Below, piece by piece: positions 34,223-44,512 of a DNA stretch of 64,000 nucleotides. The stretch's first letter is position 1. Each line of letters begins with the position of its first letter. Below the pieces are notes generated by a model. The model worked only from the letters and a program-made list of their open reading frames with translations, had not been told where the DNA came from and did not search any database. Position numbers and translations under genes: made by a program. Source of the DNA: Phialocephala subalpina (lineage: Eukaryota; Ascomycota; Leotiomycetes; Helotiales; Mollisiaceae); contig FJOG01000009.1 of assembly GCA_900073065.1 (NCBI GenBank), positions 128,782 through 192,781 of the forward strand. Reading direction: 5' to 3'.

Positions 34223-35589
34223 TGCTTTCGGGCTTGGGCCATGTTTGAGATAGACTCCATGATTTAAATTGGTATCATTGTTTACTTCTAAGCCCCTTTA
34301 ACCTACATCAGAAGTAGGCCGTGATTTCCATCAAACCACGTATGCCACGATGAGAATGACTAGGCTTTGACAGATAAGACAGCTGCCCGATTGATAGAAC
34401 TTATTGGTAGCGGCCAGATCGTCTTCGAGTTTTCCTTTTAAAGTACTACAAATGGAGGTCTGGCGTGGATATACTATGCAGCGGCAGTAAGATTCAGGGT
34501 ACTTATACAATTTGGAACAAATACGACTGCGGAGAGGTCGAAGTTGGGACACGCACGGACTGGGGTCAACGAGTAATAATAAAGGAAGAAGAGGAACAAT
34601 GAACTCTCGAAGATTGATGGCGAAGCGTTCGAGGGGAAAGGAAAGAAAGGGGGGATTGGGGTTAGGGGCGTGGGAGGGGCGGGGTTGACCCAAAAAACAT
34701 GTTTCTCCTTGGTGGGTGGAGAAACACGGGCATTGTAGGCTGCTTTGCACTTTGATATTACCACAATAGTAATGAGAGGATAATTTCATCCTTCCTGTGA
34801 CTCTGGAAATCCCCGTACCCCATGCTTTCTAGAAGGAAGAAGTGAAGAAATAAATCGCGGGGCAGAATGCTGATGTATGCACAAACGGGCCGTCAAGGTA
34901 CAAACTATTTTCCACATACCAAATATCTCTTTGCGCAAAGATGTGAGGGTTCAAGATGTATATTGATTCCAAGGCATAAGTATGATTCACTAGAGCAAGT
35001 TGGGATCAGATAGAAGTAGAACACTCGGGAGAGAATAATCAGCTGTTGAGGGGCCGAAGGCGGAAGGATAATCGGATCCAAGGGAATCTCTGACTAAATT
35101 AGATAACGGTCTAAGCAAAAAGAGGAGTAGGTGGGGAAAGTGCGGTTAGATGTCTGCTATTTTCTTACTTGTAACAGAATATGAATTCATGCCAAATTAT
35201 AATTTCGCGCTAACCGGTATTCTTATGCTAGAATGTGAACTTATGCCTACTATCATCCGCATTGCGCTGTCACCTCTCTATGTATTCAAAACGTGTCGCT
35301 AATGCTTCATACATGCAGAGGAACACTTCGCAGGGGCGTTCGGAGAAGGGCTCAGAGAAGGGTCGTAGCCTCAGCACCTCCAAATAAAAGCCCCGTCCTA
35401 AAACTCCATTCATCTGCGTATTTACAACCGGATCCTAGGTAGTTCCCGCCCCGCCATCCTCTCCTCCCCGCCCTATCCTCCTACTATGTGGAACTCCTCT
35501 AGCCTTGATTAACGACTCCTATAGTGAGCTATTATTATAGATAATGATATCTCCTGGGCACTGGGTTGGGGACCAGAAAGCACCTTGGT
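34223..35589. other. long non-coding stretch
   Basis: No gene recognised. Frames on the reverse strand at 34331-34789 are low-complexity and unlike proteins. The region around 34560-34690 is strongly purine-rich on the given strand. Confidence 0.4.
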
Positions 35590-36132
35590 TTAATGATCGT
35601 CATCGCCTTCTGGTTCTGGTTCCGAGTCAGAGATAACTACAAACTCGAAATGCTGGGCAGGAATCGACAGAGATGACTTTCCAGCTGATGCTCGAACCAG
35701 CTTTTTAGGACGTTGGCTCTGTCTTCCACCTCCCATGTCTTGTGCCCGCGTTCTCTTCATAACATTGCGAGACCTCGGAACATAACCCTAGTCAGTGCTC
35801 ACGATCGGTCTACGTGGAATCTCGCTAATTGTAATTGAATGGCATTCCCTATTTAATCGACACTGGATCGGAAAGGGCCTCGATATTGGCAGAAGATAAG
35901 AGCTCAAAGGGGTTTTAGACATATTGTCGACACTGGATATTGGGCCCCCGAGCTCGAGAGCTGCGGGGCAGTGCTTAGGGTTTGTTTCCAGGTCTACTGA
36001 ACTCAGAGGGTAATTCAAACGACTTCGTTCTCGAAATCCTCCGTCTGCGAGTTCACCACTTCTCCTGCTGACTGTTCCCAATATCAGCCTCCTCCCTCTG
36101 TATTCGCGAGGCCGCCTACGATTTCCAGTCAA
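35590..36132 (-). pseudogene. hypothetical coding relic with one in-frame stop
   Basis: The reverse strand is open from about 36132 to 35590 in one frame except for a single TAG at 35790-35788. The part after the stop looks like a genuine protein tail, with 'MKRTRAQDMGGGRQSQRPKK' and an acidic end 'VVISDSEPEPEGDDDH'. CAG to TAG would account for the break. Upstream no convincing ATG was found. The acidic Ser/Asp tail recalls the truncated gene at 10770-11367, but similarity beyond composition is not evident. If the first part is not coding, a 56-residue frame from the ATG at 35760 remains. Confidence 0.35.
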
Positions 36133-36795
36133 TCTACTGCTGCCTCAGCTACACCTCTTCCCGTTCTCTGCCTCGTCAGCGTTTGCGAACCCGACAAGTA
36201 TCTACCTTCACTACGATAATCAATTCCGAGGCTGCGGCGACACTGAGGATTCATTCACAATGGCTGCACATTCATTACATTGGAAGGCAAGGTTCTTCAG
36301 TATCGAGGGTTATCAGTTGCGGAATGATCAGGGCGGAAGGAATGGTATTGATGTCAAATCTGCCCTTCTAGTTAAGTGGGAATGTCTCCCTAATAAAGTG
36401 CTCTCACTAATTCATCTCGATTAGGCAGAGTTTCCTAGTAAATCAATGAGTCACCGATAATGTGGCTTCATGCCAACATGTGCCGCTTCCCTCTAGGCAT
36501 CTTCAACGATTCTGAATCCTCCAACTGACACGGGCTGTCGGTCTTTTCTTTTCTTTTCCGTCTTGCTAAGCTACTTAGCCGAATATGTGCTAAGAAAACG
36601 GATAGTAGGTGAGACTCTGCGTTCCCACGTTCCTCGGTCGCGCTCCTTCGAGCATTGTAATCATTACATAGAGCTTATCATCATATGTACCACAATGGTG
36701 AGCGAGGACCCGAAACTGAGACGGGTCTATCGTCAAGTGCGCACGTCCTCGGCGAGACTGGGACATTCAGGAGGATTGACATGCCGACCATTTGC
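36133..36795. other. intergenic, nothing recognised
   Basis: Downstream region of the reverse-strand regulator that ends at 36796. Only short frames without features. Confidence 0.4.
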
Positions 36796-38511
36796 TTATG
36801 CCAAGCCTCCCTGCCGGAGACGATCTAAGAAGACATCTCGCGCAATGTCAAGGTGACTCTGTCTTTGCAAAAGCTCGCAATACAGACATCCTTGACTTTT
36901 AGTAACTAAGAACATCCTCAATTCGTCCATGCTCATGCTGCAGTTTGGATCAAAGCGCATCGAAAGTCTCGACAGCTGACCAATGAACCACTTTCTAGTA
37001 TCCCCATTTCCTGTACTAGCACCTATCAAGCACACCCACACCATCACCTCTGAGAACTCTGCATTCCCATACAGCAACGCCTGCACCACAATATCTGTCA
37101 AATGCCTGGCCACAATCTTCAGACTCTGATCAAATCCTGAGTAGTTCGCGATCATCTGCAACCAGAGAACAAGACTCACGCGAACAGCGTGTAAGAAGTC
37201 ATTGTTGAGGATTGGAACGCTCATCAAGCGAAATACGAGTGCGAAGCGCCGGAGATGCGCCCACTGAGATACGAGTACTGGGATTGCCAGGTCAAGATGT
37301 TCGCGAGAGAGCATCGCTTGACGGACCGAAGAGAATTCCAGGATCTCTGCGATGATCTCTTGCAGAGTCTTAGATTGACCCTGCGCAATTGGGTAATTTG
37401 ATAGTTCGGAGAGCAGCTTCTGGGCTGTGCTGTCCCGAGGCATCGAGTCGAGGACATATTGCTGAACGAGGTCGGTCGAGAAACATGCCATTGCAGGGCC
37501 CGGGTCAGCTAGTGTTGGGAAGACAGTTGGTGTTTTCCAGACTCGTGGAAGGAAGAAGGCTTCTCCCGATGCGCACAGAGTAGGTGTGTAGCTAGTATCA
37601 AAGTCGTGCCAGGTACCGATCTGGTTATATGCCGTCTGCGCTCCACGGAGATGCGTCAAAGCTGCTTCGGCATTCGACTGGTATGCCTCAGCGACGTAGA
37701 GCTTAATCATTGCATACATGAGCTTATGGTCGATAACAGATGAGTGTCTGAGTCGGTCTTGGAGCGCCATGACAGCTTGTTGAATGTACCATGTAGCGCC
37801 ACCATTTATGAGCTGATGATCGAAGATCTCTCTTCGAGAGGCGATTGAGGCAAGGAGGCATTTCAATTGGACCTCATCGAAAATACAGTCCCTGATGACG
37901 TTTCTGGATGCGGATAAGTAATTGGAGGAGCTAGGCCTTGTTGCTGTATTGGAGAAGAACATGGACTCGAAGAACATCAGGAGATGGTGGACGCTTCTAG
38001 TGATCTGTACTGGAACAGAATCAAATGGATCCACGGCTTTATTTGCAGAGGAGATGAAGCATGGGAGAGAGAATAATCCTTCTCCGGAATTTGGAGAGAC
38101 ATTCTCCCTGCCATGCCACTCCGCCAATTGCTTGTCGTCACCGTCGAAATATGGAAGCTCTGGAGCGTCTGCTGAAGTTTGATCTAGTCCGCGACCTCGA
38201 GAATTAGGGGGAGAATCTTCGTCGTTAGGATGATTTTCAGGGATGAAGACAGGTTCGATTAAGATGGGTTTGCTCGTGGTTGCATTTGCTTGATCAGATG
38301 ATGCTGTTGGAGGGGAGTGTTTAGCGTGCTTCAAGCTTCTCTGGTTGATCTGTGGTGGGATTTTGACACCCTTTTCGCTTCTGATATGCTCCTGTACGTG
38401 CCGGAAGATAACTGTCATGACCCCTCCTTCGCTCTTCGACAGTTTTTTAGAAGCAGCATCTTTGTTGACGAAGAGGAAATCTGTGGGTCTATTTCTTGTC
38501 GGGACAGTCAT
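36796..38511 (-). CDS. C6-type fungal regulator lacking the zinc cluster (Fungal_trans_2-like)
   Basis: Intronless gene of 571 residues. It begins with a short motif, 'PTDFLFVNKDAASKKLSKSE', and a basic segment, 'TVIFRHVQEHIR'. This is typical of a large group of fungal regulator-like proteins that have the transcription-factor middle domain but no Zn2Cys6 cluster. The remainder is helical, with 'SVHHLLMFFESMFF', 'KLMYAMIKLYVAEAYQSN' and 'ALTHLRGAQTAYNQIGTW', as expected for that domain. Without a zinc cluster it may act as a co-regulator or bind DNA through a partner; this is inferred. It is on the same strand as the amidohydrolase gene 480 bp upstream. Confidence 0.78.
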   Translation of the reverse strand: MTVPTRNRPTDFLFVNKDAASKKLSKSEGGVMTVIFRHVQEHIRSEKGVKIPPQINQRSLKHAKHSPPTASSDQANATTSKPILIEPVFIPENHPNDEDSPPNSRGRGLDQTSADAPELPYFDGDDKQLAEWHGRENVSPNSGEGLFSLPCFISSANKAVDPFDSVPVQITRSVHHLLMFFESMFFSNTATRPSSSNYLSASRNVIRDCIFDEVQLKCLLASIASRREIFDHQLINGGATWYIQQAVMALQDRLRHSSVIDHKLMYAMIKLYVAEAYQSNAEAALTHLRGAQTAYNQIGTWHDFDTSYTPTLCASGEAFFLPRVWKTPTVFPTLADPGPAMACFSTDLVQQYVLDSMPRDSTAQKLLSELSNYPIAQGQSKTLQEIIAEILEFSSVRQAMLSREHLDLAIPVLVSQWAHLRRFALVFRLMSVPILNNDFLHAVRVSLVLWLQMIANYSGFDQSLKIVARHLTDIVVQALLYGNAEFSEVMVWVCLIGASTGNGDTRKWFIGQLSRLSMRFDPNCSMSMDELRMFLVTKSQGCLYCELLQRQSHLDIARDVFLDRLRQGGLA

Positions 38512-38989
38512 CGCTGAGCTGAAGCCTTGGTGTTCATTCTATGCTGGGTACCTCTTCGGTGGAGAGACAGGTCGTTACCAGCAATGTGCAACTGACCCGG
38601 AGACAATCAAAAGCTCCAGCCAAAGAATAAGGATCAGACTATGGGGTTTCGGATGTGATTGCGATGTTTGTGTTCCGCCGCGGGCAACATTTGACCCCGC
38701 CATCCGTCCGACGTACATAGCGGGGCATCACGCGGGAAAGTTCGGTGGCGAAATACATAAAGTAAGATATCAGGAACCGCTAAAACAGTCTTCTCACGGT
38801 CCTCATGAGTAGGAAAGGTAAACTCGGAGACTGTAAACAAGTAAGTTTGGGCAGTTCGCAGCTGCGCAACCTTTTCACTCGAGCAGTCTTTGGTGGGGCC
38901 TCGATCGCTAAATATTCAGGCTTTCATTTCGGTGTTCAGGCTTCCATTCGATAAAACCCCTTCCCCAATACGAACCATGGCAGACAAAT
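38512..38989. other. intergenic between two reverse-strand genes
   Basis: Promoter side of the regulator at 36796-38511 and 3' side of the amidohydrolase. No further gene seen. Confidence 0.4.
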
Positions 38990-39994
38990 TCACTTCTTCA
39001 ATCTAGGAAACAGCTCGACAGCATTATCATACCCAATTCTTCCCCTCATCTCGGCACCAGCATGTTTGTCCAAGTTACTTGTGTAGTACTCGATTCCCTC
39101 TCTCGGCGCATTGGGAAAGTCGCTTCCAAATAGAATATGTCCCTCCTTCGCAAAACCGAGCAAGAAGTCAAGCACCAATGGATTCGCAGAAAGAGCAGTA
39201 TCAAAGTAGAACTGCTTCGCCTCTTGTATGATCTCCTCAGTCGATTTGCCAACATTGAAAGGCGTATAAGGATTCATGCCAGCAACACGATCGATGAGGA
39301 ATGGCAGAGTGCCTCCTGCATGCGAAAGGATGATTTTGCAGTCTTCAACCACTGGCATGAGATTGGACAGGATCATGTCAATCGCTGTACGACCAGTTTC
39401 ATGTGGGTAGTCAAACATTGGTTGGGGAAGATGACTGTTGACCAAATGTGTATCAACGGCGTGAGTTGGGTGGATGAAGACAACGGCTTCCCGCTTGTTG
39501 AGCTCTGCCCAAATGGGACGGAAATCAGGATGTCCCAGGTAATGATTGTCGTCTCCGTACCGTGTGAAAAGGATCACACCATCGGCTTTCAAATTGTCGA
39601 GTGCATACGCCATCTCCTCGAGAGCTTTCTTCTGGTCAAGGAGACTGGGCAGCGAGGCAAAGAAACCGTAGGATGAGGGATGCTGGTCACAGATGGAAGC
39701 AGCTACCTTGTTGACCTCACGAGCGAGGCTGGCTGCTTCATTGGGGTCTGGCACAATGCATACTCCTGGTGCTGTGATAGAAAGGATTGTGGCCTGGATT
39801 CCCAGGTCTTTCGCCAGTTGCTGGTCTGCTTCAAGGGTCCATGGAGGAATTGTCCATCCAGACGGATCCCCACCAGCATTTTCCAGAGCTAGAAGTTCAT
39901 CAGCTGGAATACTCTGAAGAATTTGGACGTGAAAAGTATCACCTCTTGTGAAGACTTCCGGGTAGAAATGATGATGGACATCGATTCTGGACAT
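38990..39994 (-). CDS. amidohydrolase-family decarboxylase (ACMSD / 6-methylsalicylate decarboxylase type)
   Basis: Intronless gene of 334 residues, the usual length of this metal-dependent decarboxylase group. The full metal set is visible: His7 and His9 in 'DVHHHFYPE', His175 in '[11 protein letters not shown]', His225 in '[12 protein letters not shown]' and Asp292 in '[13 protein letters not shown]'. Relatives remove CO2 from aromatic acids (aminocarboxymuconate semialdehyde, 6-methylsalicylate, resorcylate). The substrate here is not determined, and no polyketide synthase lies in the window. The ATG at 39994 ('[10 protein letters not shown]') was preferred to one 93 bp upstream because family members start within a few residues of the HxH motif. 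The neighbour on the same strand is a regulator-like gene, which could control it (inference). Confidence 0.88.
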   Translation of the reverse strand: MSRIDVHHHFYPEVFTRGDTFHVQILQSIPADELLALENAGGDPSGWTIPPWTLEADQQLAKDLGIQATILSITAPGVCIVPDPNEAASLAREVNKVAASICDQHPSSYGFFASLPSLLDQKKALEEMAYALDNLKADGVILFTRYGDDNHYLGHPDFRPIWAELNKREAVVFIHPTHAVDTHLVNSHLPQPMFDYPHETGRTAIDMILSNLMPVVEDCKIILSHAGGTLPFLIDRVAGMNPYTPFNVGKSTEEIIQEAKQFYFDTALSANPLVLDFLLGFAKEGHILFGSDFPNAPREGIEYYTSNLDKHAGAEMRGRIGYDNAVELFPRLKK

Positions 39995-40820
39995 GACGTA
40001 GATATTCAGTGAGGCAAAGTCGAGGTATATGTGTGACAACAGGTTGAACTCTTGAATTAAAAGGAACAGATCGTATGAAGGTCGCAAACTACTGCCTGAT
40101 GTTCGAGAGGAGATGATGTTTTATATCTTTCAATGAAAACGCCCATCAATAATATTCTTGCCGAGGATTTTCAATCTTGTTTGCGCCATTCTTGAAGCAA
40201 CTACTGCTTTCAGTATCAGGATGGAATCAAGATAGGGCTAACAACTTACTAACAGAGCGAGCCCGTGGAAGCTTGGTTTTGGACGACTACTACTTCTAGA
40301 ACTTGTATACATGTGAGAGAGTGTGGAGCTGTGGCAAAATGAGAACACGGAGGTTGTTAGCTCCGTCTGTCCGAATGCCACTCACTTGGCCCAAAAAGGA
40401 AGTAGGTACGTCACACCTCCACGACTGGCAAGAGCGTCTTGAAGATTCGCTTCTGACGATACAAATGCAAACATCACAGGTCATTCATCTATCCCGATCA
40501 TAAAGACACACATTTTCAAGCAGAGTATTGTTCAGCTCCACTTTCGTGTCAAAGAGGAGAAAGACACTAGTGCGCTTGTGGTGTGCTAAGCGAGCCCCTA
40601 TTGTCAGTGGAAAGAAAATCCAATCAAGATGGATCATGGCTTAGGACCGCGCTAGAATCCAGGCACGGGAAAATCGAGAGCTTTTAGTAGTAAGTTATTT
40701 CCATGCCTTCTCAGTTTACCAGATCTAGTCATGGCTAGGCATAACCTTTGATCTCGAATCTACCAAGCTGGACAAAGACAACATGTCTGCCCCTCCCCGA
40801 ATAAACTGGGGAAAGAACCC
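39995..40820. other. intergenic, promoter of the amidohydrolase
   Basis: No gene recognised. Confidence 0.4.
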
Positions 40821-42139
40821 GTGGAGTCTCAGTATCAAACTGACCGCTTAGCAGACTTGGCTGATCAAAGACGGGCTGACAGGATGGCACGAGGGTCAAG
40901 AGACTCGGACACATCCGAGAACACCATTTCTACAAGCTCGGATGACGATAATGGAAGTCTCAGAGTTCTCGGATATCTGCGTGCGTACCTTAATCACACA
41001 CTTCCAAGCTCTACACTAGTCACGCCTTTGATGGGGCAGATTTTGGGCGCCTGTCAAAAAAAAAGCCAGCAGTTACATTTGGCATCTGACAAATGACGAC
41101 AGTATCATGACCAACAGGGAGGATCTTCGGAAACGTCTAAACATAGAACTAGACGAAGCGAAGGCGGAAGATCGAGTAGTAGGCGCCGAGCTTGTATCTT
41201 CTGTCCAATATTTTGATGCTATTCAGAATTAGTATCCCAAGCTACGTCAATTGCAAGACGATTTGACCCCCGATGAGACGTCCTTCGACCGTGGTGCATG
41301 GTTTACAGAAATCACACATTTACATGTCCACTTTGGGACCAAGAACGAACAGATTTCATTAGCCATGGCCAAGAATGTCTGTGTCTTATATGGAATTTCC
41401 GAGACCGAAATACAATCCTGGCTACCAATGTCCCAACGTAACAGCTCTTGGTGTTTTGGACTTCGGCACAGAATGGAAAAGGAGATGCTTGCATGCAATG
41501 CCGATAGAACAGATGTTGAATTATTGCCTGGCCGGAGGTATACACCATCCGCATTCATGGATAATATTTACGAGGCGAATAATCTCGAAGAGTTGAGAAC
41601 GAAAATATCGGGATGGTCTGCTGGAGAGTGGATCTCAACCAAGATAAAGGACCAGCCATGTCGAAGAATACAAGGAACTGTCAAGGCGAGAGAATGGATT
41701 ACCGTCAGTCTGCCCCTAAAGAGAACAAAAAAACTTTTCACAATCGAGTTCCGGCATCATCACGGCACAATGGACCCAAAGACTATTACTTGGTGGTAAG
41801 GCTAAACCTTGCTTTGTTTCTCAAGTATCTGGGGACCTCTAGACATTGGTAGAGTTTTACAACAGTTCAGGGATTGAGGCTCTTCCTCAAATATATTCTT
41901 GATGCCAGGACGCGCTGGGATATGTTTGGCTTGCTGCAATGAGGAGAAGAGTTTACGAGACTCTGCTTCGACAGATAGCCGTTCGGGACCCAAACTTCCA
42001 ACTTCAACCACAGGAGTTAAATTTTGCACCAACCGCGGTAGAAGATGCAGACGCCAAATATCAGGTAATTGAAGAGGTGCACAGGGGTGCCATGGACGCG
42101 GTGGGTGCACAAGCTAGGGCAGCGGCGGCTCAGTCATGA
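40821..42139 (+). pseudogene. putative amidoligase (Amidoligase_2 type), multiply broken
   Basis: Pieces of one protein of the fungal putative-amidoligase family are spread over several frames. The start reads 'MESQYQTDRLADLADQRRAD'. After a run of nine A at 41057-41065 the frame changes and continues with 'YIWHLTNDDSIMTN' and 'VVGAELVSSVQYFDAIQN', then a TAG at 41230-41232 where Trp would fit. 'THLHVHFGTKNE', the conserved His/Gly block, follows, and later 'FTIEFRHHHGTMDPKTITWW'. The C-terminal part 'LGYVWLAAMRRRVYETLLRQ' resumes after a possible intron but is preceded by another in-frame stop. Amidoligases form amide bonds between carboxylates and amines. With one frameshift, at least two stops and a poorly kept N-terminus this copy looks dead. 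Confidence 0.65.
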
Positions 42140-42372
42140 TCTCAGCGATAGACAAGCTTTATTTACCATTCAGTGTAAGGGAGGCATGCTTTCTCGAATG
42201 GTTCATGAAGTGATTGTTCATTGTTCCAGTGACTCAAAGTATGGAATAAAGTTCGTTCACCTCTGTCGACGTAAGCATGGAATGTCCCCCGAGCGAACAT
42301 TGGACTTTGAATACCTGCAAGCTGTGTTACTCTAACTAGCAAATCTGAGGAACGAGTAACCACAAAACACCA

Positions 42373-43263
42373 TCACGATAGCGATTCCTTATCCACGCGT
42401 TGAAAGAAGTCCAACAACCACCCCGCCACAGCCTCTGGCTGCTCCTCCATGACATAGTGCCCGCAATCCTCAATCTCTCCGCCCTTCACATCAACGGCCA
42501 GAGGACTCACCATGCTAACCAACATCTTCCCAACTGCTTTCTCTCCACCCAATGCTAAGACTGGCATCTTCAACTTCTCCTTCTCGGCAAAACTCCTGTT
42601 CTGCTCCGCGCTCTTCGCCACAGCTCGGTAATAAGCGAACCCCCTACTCATTCCTCCTTCCCTCTGATAACAGGTCACGTATCGATCTCGCGCCTCTCTC
42701 GTGATTCGTTCTGGGTGGACTGCTTTCTGATCGAAGAGCCAGTTCAGCAGTTCTCTCTCTTTCCCCTTGGTCAAGATTTCTGGCAGTTCGGGAAGAGCAT
42801 TGAAAGAGAATTGCCAGAGCTTGATGTTTGCGGCTTCCGGCAGCGGGTACGAGAGTTGAGGTCCGTAGCCAGGGATCGCAGAGTCTAGAATTGTGAGTGA
42901 TTTGATTGACGAGGAGAATTGTGCAGCCCATGCATATGCGATCCAGGCTCCGACATCGTGGCCAACGAGATGATACTTCTTGCGTTCGGGGAAGGTGGAT
43001 CGAATTGAGGACTCAAGTATGGCCGAGATACTTGCGGTGTCACACGTGGTTGGAGATGATATTGTGTCACCTAGCCCGGGGGGATCCAGCACGATGAGAT
43101 GGTGGTGAGGCGAAAGTATCGGGAGGAGGGGAATGAACGCTTCTGCGGTTTGTGGCCAGCCGGGAAGAAGGACGACGGCTTCGTGCTCTAGTAATCCGGT
43201 GGTTAGTGCATGGATACCGTTTGAAAGTGTGGTGGATTTCCAGCTGTGCGCCGTGTTCGCCAT
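42373..43263 (-). CDS. alpha/beta hydrolase, epoxide-hydrolase-like with Asp nucleophile
   Basis: Intronless gene of 296 residues. The oxyanion segment 'LLPGWPQ' (residues 32-38) and the nucleophile elbow 'LVGHDVGAW' with Asp103 place it with epoxide hydrolases and haloalkane dehalogenases rather than serine esterases. The catalytic histidine is His268 in 'EDCGHYVMEEQPEAV'. A lid region lies between. No signal peptide is seen, so it is probably cytosolic. The broken amidoligase lies downstream, convergent with it. The substrate is unknown. Bacterial-like short length and lack of introns are compatible with old horizontal transfer but do not show it. Confidence 0.88.
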   Translation of the reverse strand: MANTAHSWKSTTLSNGIHALTTGLLEHEAVVLLPGWPQTAEAFIPLLPILSPHHHLIVLDPPGLGDTISSPTTCDTASISAILESSIRSTFPERKKYHLVGHDVGAWIAYAWAAQFSSSIKSLTILDSAIPGYGPQLSYPLPEAANIKLWQFSFNALPELPEILTKGKERELLNWLFDQKAVHPERITREARDRYVTCYQREGGMSRGFAYYRAVAKSAEQNRSFAEKEKLKMPVLALGGEKAVGKMLVSMVSPLAVDVKGGEIEDCGHYVMEEQPEAVAGWLLDFFQRVDKESLS

Positions 43264-44512
43264 CTTCGTTTGTAGTTTGGATGCTTGCGACGGAAGACGA
43301 AGAGGTCGAGCAGTACAATATATATGCCTGCCACATATTCAGCTCTGACTAATTCAGAATCTTGATTCGCGACAAACGGCCTGTCTTTCGGTGGTTTTGG
43401 TACTTCTTTTCGTTAAGGTGTGGCGAATTGAATTGTCGAAAGTGGCCTGGGTGAATCAAATTATTCTATCCAAGCAGTGTCAAAAGCATCTGACGCCATC
43501 ATGCCACTGATCTTTGGATTGCTACAGGGAAAACTATTCAAATCTGTTTTCTTACTGGCTATCAGAAGAGGTTGTCCCACAAGTCATGCCCACCCCGCAG
43601 CTGTGCGACATGATTTTCTCGGCCCGGAAGGCCCGTGCAGCGCCAAAAGAAGACTACTTCTCATGTCTTTCCACAATGTTCTTTTTTCTAGCCTCTTTCT
43701 AATTTATCTGCATTTTCCCCCTGGGTCTGTCAAAGCTTTACGAATCATGTTGTATCACATCATTCAGCAGCTGGAATCTCTCAGGGATAGACTCACGAGA
43801 AGCGAGAGAGGCCGCGGTACTCACCTGCCGACAGCCTACTTAATTCGAGCGTTTTCAGGTACCGAACGGTTGGAAGCATTGAATGATACGGTCGTTTGGC
43901 ATTTCTTTTGTGTCTATGATCAGTTCCTCGTCCAATAAAAGGCAGCTACTCTTGGAAATCTTGCTACTGCACAAGCTATCGACGCCAGTTGATGGCCTTC
44001 GGTGGGTGGCAGATGAGTTGTGCAAGATCCTTCTGTACTTTCAACAAAGTTCACGACTAACATTCATATAGAAATCTGTACAGTATAATATACTGTACCA
44101 AGTACGCCTTGGTCCAGAAATAAAAGAATGGTCTTGCTGGTCGGGAGGTCTCCCGAATGAAGACTTAATGTGGACGTGTTGACTTTCTCCTTTCCCTTGA
44201 ACTGTGAACTAGATCGCTGCATCAAGCATTGCAGACAGGCGCCATTCCGTGCTTCATGCCACGCTTCCATACAGTGTTTGGAGGAGTTTGTCTCTATGCG
44301 GAAGAAGTGGAGCAGCCTTGGACCCAAACGGACCCTGGCTGGGGTACAGAGCTTGGAGCGTCGCCGACTTGCTCTTGAGAGCCATTGAAATACAAGAAGT
44401 CTCAGCGCTTCCAGCTAGATTATAAGTTTCGCCCAAGTCCGTGCCCGCATTGACCTGGACCAGCAAGTATTATGGTAATATCTCGTCATCGTGTCAATTT
44501 GCCCCCCACGAT
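43264..44512. other. divergent intergenic region
   Basis: Holds the promoters of the hydrolase (reverse) and the CorA-like gene (forward). A 153-residue forward frame at 43477-43938 and a second frame with 'NYSNLFSYWLSEEVVPQ' show no known domain and were not called as genes. Confidence 0.35.

Noticed and set aside
34331..34789. 152-codon reverse frame opposite a purine-rich tract
   Set aside because: It owes its openness to polypurine composition; no protein-like features.
43477..43938. 153-codon forward frame between the hydrolase and CorA-like genes
   Set aside because: Overlapping frames are equally open, no domain is recognised, and composition looks non-coding.
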